From: Chitinophaga oryziterrae
GTDB taxonomy: Bacteria; Bacteroidota; Bacteroidia; Chitinophagales; Chitinophagaceae
Length of the DNA: 64,000 bases
Assembly (NCBI RefSeq): GCF_009758125.1
Contig: NZ_WRXO01000003.1
Coordinates: 372,001 to 436,000, forward strand
Direction of reading: 5' to 3'
A program made the position numbers and the translations under genes. Under the pieces are notes generated by a model. It was not told where the DNA came from. It made no database searches and saw nothing but the letters and a program-made list of their open reading frames with translations. Numbering within the stretch: position 1 is the stretch's first letter; the number at the start of each line of letters is the position of its first letter. Of this stretch, positions 48,401-55,000 are shown one piece after another.

Positions 48401-48858
48401 TGCCCGCTGAAACATTCGGAAGAGATGTAGTAAATACGTACCTGAAGGAATTGTTACCGGAATATATGATCCCGTCGGTGTTGATTACACTGGAAAAATT
48501 ACCACTCACCCCCAATGGAAAGATCGATAAAAAGGCATTGCCAGACCCGGATGCACAAGGATTATCCTCTCAGTCATATGTAGCGCCACGTAATGAAACA
48601 GAACAGTTGCTGGCGGAAATATGGCAGGAACTTTTAGACGTGAAGGCTGCTGGTATCTATGATAACTTTTTTGAACTGGGAGGAAACTCATTACAGGTGA
48701 TACGGCTCACTTCCTCTATTCGCAAAAAATTCCAGGTGGAGATTGCTGTCAGAACCTTCTTTCAACTGGCTACTATTGAATCACTGGCCAGGTATATAAA
48801 GCTCAATCAAAAAGGAATAGAAGTAGATCAGGAAGATTTACAGACCATCAGATTATAA
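33235..48858 (+). CDS. NRPS 3: four modules, C-A-T-E / C-A-T / C-A-T-E / C-A-T
   Basis: A synthetase of 5207 residues carrying modules 7-10, starting at ATG 33235. Residues 1-65 form a TubC-type docking domain that differs in sequence from those of NRPS 2 and 4. The modules add, in order, a hydrophobic/aliphatic residue made D by an epimerase, Ser, a basic residue made D, and a diamino acid with the same code as NRPS 1. All C and E domains retain HHxxxDG. The T domains before the epimerases are GGDSI and the others GGNSL. There is no thioesterase or reductase, so the chain continues to NRPS 4. The C-terminus ends EDLQTIRL, another likely docking tail. Confidence 0.92.
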   Translation: MIDVNLNKAVEVVGKARKKGVILFWDDEKIKFKTRKNEGIEPELLEEIKKYRDEIKTLLNNNEFLSREDIHEKILPASRDSIIPLSSSQERLWFIDQMEGSVKYHIPVVLKMKGALNRDALAYALQQIVNRHEVLRTVIEETRGVARQRVGEKDCWQLDVIIHDHPQEGLIQSLIDAPFDLSADHMLRASLIVQGNEEYVLVVTMHHIAADGWSTGIIVRELTALYSARVQGHSPQLPVLEIQYADYAVWQRKYLSGKVLEEQLQYWNDKLSDTAALELPLDHPRPVIQSTRGAIASFRLDRRLSDQLKALSLQQGTTLFMTLLAVFKVLLYRYTGQEDICVGTPVAGRTRKEVDQLIGFFINTLALRSDLSQQPSFAGLLQQVKKTTLEAYDHQELPFEKVVETVVKERDLSRNPLFQVMFVLQNTPGSPDLELNGVTFSHIDTGHTTAKFDLTCSMEESSTGITGRMEYCTDLFSAATINRMIQHFEQLLQSVVKTPAAKISALSMLTAEEATLVIKTFNDTSVAYPANKSIIALFTEQVNAHPEAIAVRFGEDTLTYAALHESSSQLAHYLQSKGVGNESLVPLCMERSLEMMTGILAILKAGGAYVPLDPAYPEERISFMLAECNSDLLLTTTSYRDRFINRQLIFLDQLPALLSGQPVDEIPVQQKADDLAYVIYTSGSTGKPKGVMVTHRNVVSLATGGDFVSLNREDILLSTGSLSFDATTIEYWGMLLNGGQLILCPQHHLLDNILLKQEISKWQVTKMWFTSSWFNQLVDDDITLFEGLTAVMVGGEKLSEEHIRRFRNAWPEVAVINGYGPTENTTFSLTYLIKDIGRSIPIGRPLGNRTAYVLDTMQNPVPVGIAGELYVGGAGVSRGYLNQPELTAGKFIPDPYAPGEKLYRTGDRARWLPDGNVEYLGRIDDQVKIRGYRIEPGEIESVLLGCELVTQAVVIAQKVSKGHNRLIGYIVPNGVFNREGIVTYLRAQLPEYMVPALLIEMEKLPVTTNGKIDKKALPEPEEMALQTNEFIAPRNRTEQTIADIWKELLGIERIGIYDNFFELGGDSIITIQVVSRARRAGYELHPRDLFLHQTIERLALQLSTQREQTITGEQGLLTGSSGLLPIQQWFFETNEAAGSYFNQSVLMGIDKGIEASLLNTAIIRLVQYHDALRFVYHRDDQGWTQYYGQQQVNLAVVDAAENLNDTIEAYCQEAHRSLDITKGILIHAALILTGESETHNRLLIVVHHLAVDGVSWRILLEDLELLLKREGVLSPKGSSYRQWYEALSAYANRRVLKAQQPYWERVVTAAREVPLRVDKNYEGRIAVADIHSHEVRLDSVLTHRLLQEVPKAYHTEINDILLCALALTFPGVCIGLEGHGRENIAEGIDTSRTVGWFTNLYPVLLEVEKDKQPGEWLKSIKEQLRAMPDKGIGYGILKYIAKVPSLQGTDPWDIVFNYLGQSDNVVDHQGALSLVTESSGSGLGEAYAMQEKLSVNSIIRDGELVVIWSYSSKHYDAPAIIALGDNYLSNLEMLITHCVSQTISSSTPSDYGLRGALTVEELDKFLDTPWQESTRRAHVTGLYPLSGLQGGMLFHGLYDDASAAYIEQFGCDLLSLNIDAFKDAWAYLFKRHSIFRTAFYSDEAGIPLQCVYDEMPLPLTILNYGDIGVDVQEQAVQEYTLKDSRLGFDFKKAPLMRITLIRLRNERYRMLWTFHHILFDGWSIPVLVEELLRAYESRVTGKVIREGNEDRYEDYIRYLERQDKEQEELYWRGYLSGVEEGTLLPFIKAGADRTKGAGEYSNRVLELDASVTAKITRYAQQEHITVNTLMQGVWAYLLYRYTGRTDITFGVTVSGRPEDLPGIEQRVGLYINTLPFHAKVDEDKQTNGWLKELQAAQLQSREYQYMALDVIQRWTGISGDLFDTLLVFENYPVSKVISSQSWQLQIDNVAVHEQTNYPLGIMIGASTEINIRFSYNNKMLSADYVEAIAGHFEKVLFQIAGNEAATLKDIAWLTTQEQQQLLETFNDTAVAYPANKTLTDLFTEQVFRTPDAIATVFEASVLTYRQLDERAGQLANYLRSRGVTNETLVPICIERSLDMIIGILGILKAGAAYVPIDPAYPKERISYMLSDTAAGLILSDSRSAAGLPETTADVIRLDDEADIINGYPVTVLETTIRPDHLAYVIYTSGSTGTPKGVMNEHAGVVNRLLWTQSYFKLKSTDVVLQKTTFCFDVSVWELLWPLITGAKLVFALPDGQKDTDYLKGAIDHYGITTMHFVPSMLNVFLESISAGDCASLLRVLCSGEALKPQQVMDFREKLPVAEIYNLYGPTEAAIDVTYWHGSRDITYVDVVPIGKPVANTQLYILDKSGNILPPGVSGELHIGGVQVARGYLNRAVLTAEKFVPDPFSAKAGARMYRTGDLCRWLPDGNIEYAGRIDDQVKIRGYRIELGEIESVLLECEWVSEAVVLAKTTPDGNKQLVGYVVPAGDFDREAIISYLKGKLPEYMVPALLTELSAIPLTSNGKVDRKALPDPDAGALLMNIYVAPRNETEQALTAIWQDLLNVKKVGVYDDFFNLGGNSLLSMRLVSALRKNLQVEVSVKSIFIHSTVASLAAYILQRESAGLALPPVEAHPRPEQIPLSFSQERLWFIDQLEGSVQYHIPSVLRLKGTLDKAALAYALQSIVNRHEVLRTIIEQEDGKAWQRILDKDHWQLQVVNAPAYKEDPLVLSSLVKSLISAPFNLSADHMLRAHLIELGEEEHILVVVLHHIAADGWSTGIIVKELVALYEAYINNNPALLPALPLQYADYAIWQRQYLSDMVLSVQLEYWKEKLNGVEVLQLPADRTRPAVQSTRGAVSWFRFDKKLSDQLKVLSQQQGATLFMTLLAAFKVLLYRYSGQEDICVGSPTAGRTRQETEGLIGFFINTLALRSHLAADQPFAALLQQVKETTLSAYDHQEIPFEKIVEAVIKERDLSRSPLFQVMFVLQNMPATPDLNLGNLHLSGEAIDYTTTQYDLSFSIQEDADGLSGNVEYCVDVFSGDTIARMTGHFEQLLRAIVKSPAVAINSLPMLSFAEEQQLLKTFNDTQAPRTDKTLISLFTEQAGRTPQATALVFENTALTYQELDERSGQLAAYLNSKGVKTASLVPLCLERSLDMIVAILGILKAGGAYVPLDPEHPAERISFVLDDCGMDNVVITTTAYRHLINRKEVICLDECREELLQQPFHRIDNAAADPAYVIYTSGSTGKPKGVIIRNESVVNFICNRSRDFGIDASDRVLQFSNYCFDAAVEQMFLPLVNGAALVMIPEALRLDKLLFEQLMERERITHLDTTPGFLSTMTPGKYGGLKRVISGGEACSLQLAKAWGEHVDFYNEYGPTEATIVATGYLFSPEDINKRDILPIGKPLTNVQVYVLDTSRQLLPVGVAGELYIGGVQVAGGYLNLPVLTAEKFVNDPFSDEAEARLYKTGDLARWLPDGNIEYLGRIDDQVKIRGYRIELGEIENVLLQYEEVSEAVVLVKADANGTKRLVGYVVSHHTFDREGIIAFLRERLPEYMVPSMLIALPALPLTSNGKVDKKALPDPDPSALLTNIYAAPGNTKEQVLADIWQELLGIERIGIYDNFFELGGDSITTIQVVSRARRAGYELHPADLFKYQTIAGLSALLSSQQESAMLSGEQGILKGTSGLLPIQQWYFETSHTKDVHFNQAVLLGIDKRVEVAELSAAIAALVRYHDALRFVYNRTGNEWTQVYGIHEGALEVADLRSVAEDELGDRITALNDNYQQGLYIEQGVLIRTVLLLTPAAEERNRLLLVVHHLAVDGVSWRILLEDLELLLKNDGHKKADELLGAKSSSYRQWYEALSTYGQHKRLLAQRGYWEQVKKSYVPLRVDKPYEEQITISDTRNHVVRLDALQTQRLLQEVPRIYHTEINDILLCTLALTLSEWSNTDKVVIGLEGHGREAIANGIDTSHTVGWFTNLYPVLLDVAGKRDGALLKSVKEQLRKVTDKGIGYGVLKYINKADFLQGKDPWDIVFNYLGQSGNIVAREGLLSIASESPGASIGADFPVMEKIAVDSLIQDSELVLRWKYSSKHYEAAGIEKLATAYLYHLQELITHCISQPAVSFTPSDYGLGKEVDLEELETFLDAPYRGTPRRLQIDGLYKLSGLQEGMLFHGLYDDQTGAYIEQFGCDLLHLQEEAFLQSWNMLLQRHSVLRTGFYYDDFSIPVQCVYRDVQMPVTILDYRNMNEEALKEYEAADRIKGFDFKEVPLMRLTLIQLEDNRHRMLWTSHHILFDGWSLPVLLEGLLRTYESLVTATTLPEVQEDRYEPYIRYLEYRDKEQEERYWRKYLEGVTESTLLPFIGSTAERTRGAGIYKQERLVLDASATGRIARFAQRHRITQNTLMQGVWSYLLYRYTGRKDVTYGITVSGRPENLPGVEQAVGMYINTLPLHAKISEEKEVVAWLQELQASQLESREYQYTPLDMMQRWTGISGDWFDSLLVFENYPVTKVLAAQQWHLQVDNVSVHEQTNLPLEILVTASDTISITFKYNADILDEAYVQIIKGHFEQILRQMTGRDTGTLNTLELLTREERHQIVYKFNNKEIDYPQDKTLVDLFHSQATCMPGATALIFEGKSMTYQQLDDRSSQLAHYLQSLGVKADTLVPVCIERSLEMIIGILGIMKAGGAYVPVDTEYPAERIGYILDDINAKVVVSSSRIKPKIAEARDIRVIALDDTSELLHRQPVLSPAILPAPNDLAYVIYTSGSTGKPKGVLIEHRGMLNHLYGKINDLSIDQRSVIAYTASYTFDISVWQMFAALICGGTTVIYNDELIFNPGKLIKSIDQEQVTILELVPSYLAAVLQEDINIPLQHLKFLLVTGETVSQQLLARWFGHPYYKTIPVVNAYGPTEASDDICHYFMYETPVQTNIPLGSPVQNLHIYITDESMHLCPVGVPGEICVSGVGVGRGYLNRPELTAEKFIADPFTEEEEVRMYRTGDLGRWLPDGNIEYLGRIDDQVKVRGYRIELGEIEHALQQHESIHQAVVVARADLRGNKHLVGYIVPAETFGRDVVNTYLKELLPEYMIPSVLITLEKLPLTPNGKIDKKALPDPDAQGLSSQSYVAPRNETEQLLAEIWQELLDVKAAGIYDNFFELGGNSLQVIRLTSSIRKKFQVEIAVRTFFQLATIESLARYIKLNQKGIEVDQEDLQTIRL
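33470..37870 (+). other. Module 7: C(LCL) - A(hydrophobic) - T - E
   Basis: The A code D A I W M G G T F is identical to that of module 2, so the same hydrophobic (Val/Ile-like) residue is expected. Here there is no methyltransferase but an E domain (HHLAVDGVSWRI), so the residue becomes D rather than N-methyl-L. The C domain opens IPLSSSQERLW, with Ser for the usual Phe. Confidence 0.75.
37900..41085 (+). other. Module 8: C(DCL) - A(Ser) - T, adds Ser
   Basis: The A code D V W H L S L I D matches the standard Ser code DVWHLSLIDK at every readable position. The C domain is DCL-type with HHILFDG, after the module 7 epimerase. The T domain is GGNSLL without an epimerase, so L-Ser is expected. 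This hydroxyl, like that of Thr-3, is a possible lactone closure point. Confidence 0.82.
41130..45595 (+). other. Module 9: C(LCL) - A(basic?) - T - E
   Basis: The A code reads D A E D I G E I V, with acidic residues at the third, fourth and seventh positions, which suggests a positively charged side chain (Lys, Orn, Arg or Dab). I cannot match it to a known code from memory. The T domain is GGDSI, followed by an E domain with HHLAVDGVSWRI, so the residue should be D. Confidence 0.6.
45625..48805 (+). other. Module 10: C(DCL) - A(diamino acid, Dap?) - T
   Basis: The A code D I W E L T A D D is identical to that of NRPS 1, and the surrounding A-domain sequence (ASYTFDISVWQMFAAL, ILELVPSYLAAVL) is also nearly the same, so both modules should load the same amino acid. 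Dap is the best guess given the sbnA/sbnB pair; Dab or another cationic residue is possible. The T domain is GGNSLQ with no epimerase. Confidence 0.7.
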
Positions 48859-48897
48859 CACCCCTATTATATTCTTACTTAAATCAAATCATTGTAT

Positions 48898-49090
48898 ATG
48901 TCAGATTTTAATTTAATTGACATTGTTGACTTACTGGAAAAAGCACAGGACATCGGTATAAAAATATCTTATGATGATAATGAGCTGATCTTACAGGCGA
49001 ATAAAGAAAAAGTAATTGATAAATCTTTTTTGAGTGAGTTAAGGGATAATAAACATCACCTGATCACTTATTTCAAATATCATCACCAGG
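48898..49090 (+). other. TubC-type N-terminal docking domain of NRPS 4
   Basis: MSDFNLIDIVDLLEKAQDIG then ISYDDNELIL parallels the NRPS 2 start (MSGFNLSDVV, ISFDDNELLL). The two probably have similar binding preferences for upstream tails. Confidence 0.75.
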
Positions 49091-52000
49091 ATACTGCAGG
49101 TATAGCCACCATCGAAAAGTCGGCAGCGATTGACAGAACAGCATATACCCATATTCCATTATCATTCAGCCAGGAAAGATTATGGATCATAGATCAACTG
49201 GAAGGTAGTGTGCAATATCATCTGCCCGCTGCATTAAGATTAAAGGGACATCTTGACCGCCGGGCATTGCATAATGCCTTGCGGGATATTGTGAACCGTC
49301 ATGAAATATTGCGTACTGTGATCCGCAGTTCAGACGAAGATGATAAACCCTGGCAACATATACTGGATAAAGACCGCTGGCAACTGACAATTATAGATGA
49401 ATATGGTGGTACACTAAAGCCATATATAGAGGCGCCATTTGATCTGGCAAATGACCATATGTTACGTGCACACCTGATCATTCTGGGAGAAGAGGAACAT
49501 ATACTGCTGATAACATTACATCATATTGTATCTGATGGATGGTCTACCGGCATCCTTATCAATGAACTGGTGGAATTATATGATGCGCATATCAATAGTC
49601 GCATGCCCAAATTAGCTCCTTTAAATATTCAATATGCAGATTATGCTATCTGGCAGCGCGGGAATCTCTCCGGTACATTACTGGAAGAACAACTGCGTTA
49701 CTGGAAAGATGAACTGGAAGGAGTAGCTCCCCTTGATTTACCACTGGATTATACCCGGCCTGCTGTACAGAGTAACCGGGGTACGACTGCCCATTTCGAA
49801 CTGGATAAGGAGTTGTCTGGGAGGTTGAAGCAATTATCAAGGCAACAGGATACTACGTTGTTTATGACCCTGCTTGCCGCGTTTAAGGTCTTACTGTACC
49901 GTTACAGTGGTCAGGAAGATATCTGTATCGGCAGCCCTATATCAGGCAGGACAAGAGAAGAAATGGAAGGGTTGATCGGTCTGTTTGTTAATACGCTGGC
50001 TTTGCGCAGTGACCTTGGTAATGATCCTTCTTTCACCAGCCTGTTACAACAGGTGAAAGATACTACGCTGAGCGCATACGATCATCAGGAAATACCTTTC
50101 GAGAAAATCGTTGAAGCCGTAGTGAAAGGACGTGACCCCGGCAGAAGCCCGCTGTTCCAGGTGATGTTTGCCCTGCAGAACACACCACCGGCAAAAGAAG
50201 CGGCATTAGGAAAATTAATATTGTCAGCAGAGGACATCTCCTCGGATAGTGTGAAATTTGATCTGTCTGTTGTGATGGAAGAAACAACAGATGGTTTAAA
50301 AGGTAGTATAGAGTACTGCACGGACCTGTTCAATGCAGCTACTATCAGCAGACTGTTATCCCATTTTAATTTGTTGCTGCATTCCATTACGAATGATCCG
50401 GCAGCACGTATCAGTACCTTACCGTTATTAACTGAGGCAGAGCAGCAACAGTTATTATTTACATTCAATGATACCACAGCAGATTTTCCACTGGATAAAA
50501 CTATGCTGGATTTGTTTGCGGAACAGGTATTGCAGCAACCGGATGCTACAGCCCTTATAGCAGGAGAGGAGTCTATCAGTTATAAAACATTGGAGGAACG
50601 TTCAAATCAACTGGCGCATTATTTAACGGATCAGGGTGTAAAAACATCCTCCCTGGTACCTGTATGCCTGGAACGTTCAACAGACCTGATCATAGCAATG
50701 CTTGCTATTATGAAGACGGGAGCAGCCTATGTACCGGTTGATCCTGCCTATCCGCCTGAACGTATCCGTTATATGCTGGAAGATACCGGTGCCTCTGTAA
50801 TCATCAGTAATGTTATTTTACAGGACATCAGGGATGTTCATATCATACAACCGGATAAAAGCAGAACGGAAATCAGCCGTTATCCGACCAGCGCTTTACC
50901 CGTTACAGTCATTCCTGGCAGCCTGGCATATGTAATTTATACTTCTGGTTCTACAGGACAGCCAAAAGGTGTATTGATAGAACACCAGGGACTGGCGAAC
51001 CTGGTACACTGGCATAATGAGCGATATGAGGTAACAGCCCGTAGTAAAGCAACGGCCGTATCAGGAGTGGGCTTTGATGCCTTTGGATGGGAAATCTGGC
51101 CTTATTTATCTATTGGTGCTGCTGTTTGTTTAGTGGATGATGATACCCGTATTTCTATGCCCGCACTGGTCGAATTACATCGACGGGAAGGCATTACCCA
51201 TGCTTTTATTTCTACAGCGCTGGTACAGGAATTTATTCGGGAAGGAGAAGATAAGATCAATGCATTACATTATCTGCTGACGGGTGGTGATAAGTTATCT
51301 GCCACCGATATCAGCCGGTTATCTTATAAAGTAGTCAATAACTACGGGCCTACAGAAAATACTGTAGTCACTACCAGTTATGAGCTGCTGCCACTGAATC
51401 GTAAACAGGCTCCCGTAATAGGATATCCTGTCAGCAATACCCGGATCTACATCGTAAACAGCGGATACCAGCTTTGTTCCGTAAGAGTAGCAGGAGAGAT
51501 CTGTATAGCTGGTATCGGGCTGTCCCGTGGTTATCTTAACAGGACCGACCAAACCGCAGAAAAGTTTGTGCATAATCCTTTTGAGGGAGGCCGGATGTAC
51601 AAAACGGGCGATCTTGGCCGCTGGTTACCGGATGGTACCATTGAATACCTGGGCCGTACCGATGAGCAGGTAAAGATCCGTGGTTACAGGATAGAACCGG
51701 GAGAAATAGAAAACGTGCTCTCCACATGCGATCATGTACAGCAGGCCGTAGTAACGGTTATTACAGATGATAAGGGCAACAAACGGCTGGCAGGATATAT
51801 TGTTCCCAATGGTGAATTTGATAAGACTGCTATTCTTGCTTATCTGAAAAACAGGTTGCCGGATTATATGCTGCCTGCTGTGCTGATAGAACTGGATAAA
51901 ATACCATTAACTGCCAATGGTAAAATTGATAAGAAAGCCTTACCTGAACCTGTTGTGGATACCCTTGTTACCAATAGTTATGAAGCACCCCGTAACGAGG

Positions 52001-55000
52001 CCGAGCAGGTATTGGCAGGTATCTGGCAAGACCTGCTGGGTGTGAAACTGGTAGGGATACACGACAATTTCTTTGAACTGGGTGGGGATTCGATTATTAC
52101 CATCCAGGTAGTAAGCAGGGCTAAACGTGCCGGTTATGCATTACAGCCCAGGGACCTGTTCATTCATCAGACCATAGCCGGGTTGTCATCCGGGTTATCA
52201 TCACACATGCGGGCTGTTTCCTGCGAACAGGGGCTGCTGACGGGGAACAGTGGGTTATTACCTATCCAGCAATGGTTCTTCAATACAGCAGGGACAACAG
52301 TCTCGCATTTCAATCAAAGTGTTTTACTGGGGATAGATAAAAACGTGCATGCTGATACGTTATCATCTGCTATAAAAAAACTAGTTCAATATCACGATGG
52401 TTTGCGCTTTGTATATCATAATCATGTGCAGGGATGGGAACAGGAATATGGGATCTATGAAGGAGAGCTTGAGATAGCTGAGCTATGGTCAAAAGCACAG
52501 ATTACAGACTACTGCAATAAATTCCAGCAAAGTCTTGATATAGAACAGGGCATTCTTATAAGGGCTGCATTGTTATTAACACCGGCGACCGAAACCCATA
52601 ACAGGTTATTGATCGTTGTTCATCACCTGGCAATTGATGGTGTGTCCTGGCGCATTCTGCTGGAAGACCTGCAACTGTTACTTAAAAACGGAGCATCCGG
52701 GAGAGTAGAAGATATACTGGGCCGTAAGAGCAGTTCTTACAGGCAGTGGCATCAGGCATTGACGGATTACGGACAACGCCGCAGGGCATTGACACAGTTA
52801 CCTTACTGGGAGCAGGTAGTCCGGAAATATACGCCCCTGAAAGCAGATAAGCAGCATGAGGGCTTAACGCTGATGTCTGACGTACGTAATTATTCGGTAC
52901 AGTTGAATGCATTACAGACACAACGGCTCCTGAAGGAAGTACCCCGTGCTTATCATACAGAGATCAACGATATACTTTTGTGTGCGCTGGCAATGACCTT
53001 ATCGGAATGGAACCATACTGCTGCCATTGTGATTGGTCTGGAAGGGCATGGTCGTGAGGATATCTCCCAGGATATAGATACCAGTCGTACAATAGGATGG
53101 TTTACCAACCTGTTCCCGGTATTGCTGGAAGTAGAAGCCGGCAAACAACCCGGAAAGTTATTAAAAGCAGTAAAAGAGCAGTTACGTAAGGTAAACGATA
53201 AAGGAATTGGTTATGGTGTACTGAAATATATTAATAAAGTAGCCACATTACAGGGTAATGATCCCTGGGATATTGTATTCAATTACCTTGGGCAATCAGA
53301 TAACCTGCGGGATGATTCCGGGTTTTTCAGCGGGGTTGCGGAATCCTCCGGAGAAGATATAGCAAAGGATTTTCCTCTGCATGAAAAGTTATCTGTTACC
53401 GGTCTGGTAAGACAGGGAGAATTATCGCTGGAGTGGGGATACAGTAGTAAACACTATGATACGGCAAGCATAGAAAAACTGGCCGCCGCTTATCTCTCTC
53501 ATCTGGAAGCATTGATAGCACACTGCATATCACAGCAGACTGCTTCATTTACGCCGTCTGATTACGGTGTAGGTGCAGATATTAGCAGTGAGGAGCTGGA
53601 TGAATTTCTAGATACTCCTTTTAAAGGAACGACAAGACGTAGCCAGATAAGTGGTTTGTATCGCCTGAGCGGTTTACAGGAGGGGATGCTGTTTCACAGT
53701 TTGTATGCTGAAGATGAGGGCACCTATACAGAGCAGATGGTATGTGAATTTGAAGATTTACAGGTAGATGCATTTGTACAAAGCTGGAATCATTTAATAG
53801 CGCGGCATAGTATTCTGAGGACGGCTTTTCATTATGATGAGTTTAGTGTGCCGGTGCAATGTGTATATAAAGAAGCCGTATTGCCGGTTACAATACTCGA
53901 TTACCGCAGTATGAATGAAGAGGAGCAGCAAAAAGCTTTCAGTGAGTTTGAAAAGAAAGATCTGCGCCGTGGGTTTGATTTTAAAGAAGCCCCACTGATG
54001 CGTCTCACACTGATCCGACTGGATGAACATAATTACCGGATGCTCTGGACTTCCCATCATATCCTGCTGGACGGCTGGTCATTGCCTGTATTGGTGGGCG
54101 GACTTTTAAGCATCTACGAATCACTGGTAACGGGTGCTCCTGTTGAGACAGTAGCGGAAGACCGTTATGAAGAATATATCCGGTATCTCGGACGCAGGGA
54201 CAAGGAGCAGGCAGAATTGTACTGGAAAGAGTATCTGCAACATTTGAATGAAGGTACATTGCTGCCATTCATCGCGTCTACAACTGCAAGGACTAAAGGC
54301 GTGGGTGCTTATAAAGGGGAAAAGTTAATCCTTGATAAAGCCTTCACGAACCAGTTGGCGAAGTATGCACAGCGTCAGCATATAACACTCAATACACTCA
54401 TGCAGGGTGTATGGGCGTACCTGTTATACCGTTATACGGGCCGTCAGGATGTTACATATGGTATAACGGTATCTGGCCGCCCGGAAGACCTGCCAGGTGT
54501 AGAACAGGGCATAGGGTTGTACATCAATACCCTGCCTTTGTATGCGAGGATAGAAGAGGACAGGATTGTTGCTGCATGGTTACAACATTTGCAGGCAAGT
54601 CAGCAGCAAAGTCGCGAACATCAGTATACGGGATTGAATGATATACAGCAATGGTCTGGTGTACAGGGCGATTTATTCGACAGTTCCATCACCTTCCAGA
54701 ATTATCCGGTGGATGAGGTTGTGGCATCAAAAGAATGGCAGTTAAAAGTGAGCAGGGTAGAAACGCATCCTCATACCAATTATCCGCTGACGATCATCAT
54801 TTCTATTGCAGCAGAGACAAGCCTGTTATTCAGTTATAACAGTGCCTTACTGGATGAAGTGTATATAGAAAAGATAGCAGGACATTTCAGACAGGTGCTG
54901 GAAGAAATCACCACGCATGAATCAGGAACAATTGGTGCTATAGAATTGCTGACATCTGTGGAAAAAGAAGGATTGTTGCGTGCAACATCTGTTACTTCTC

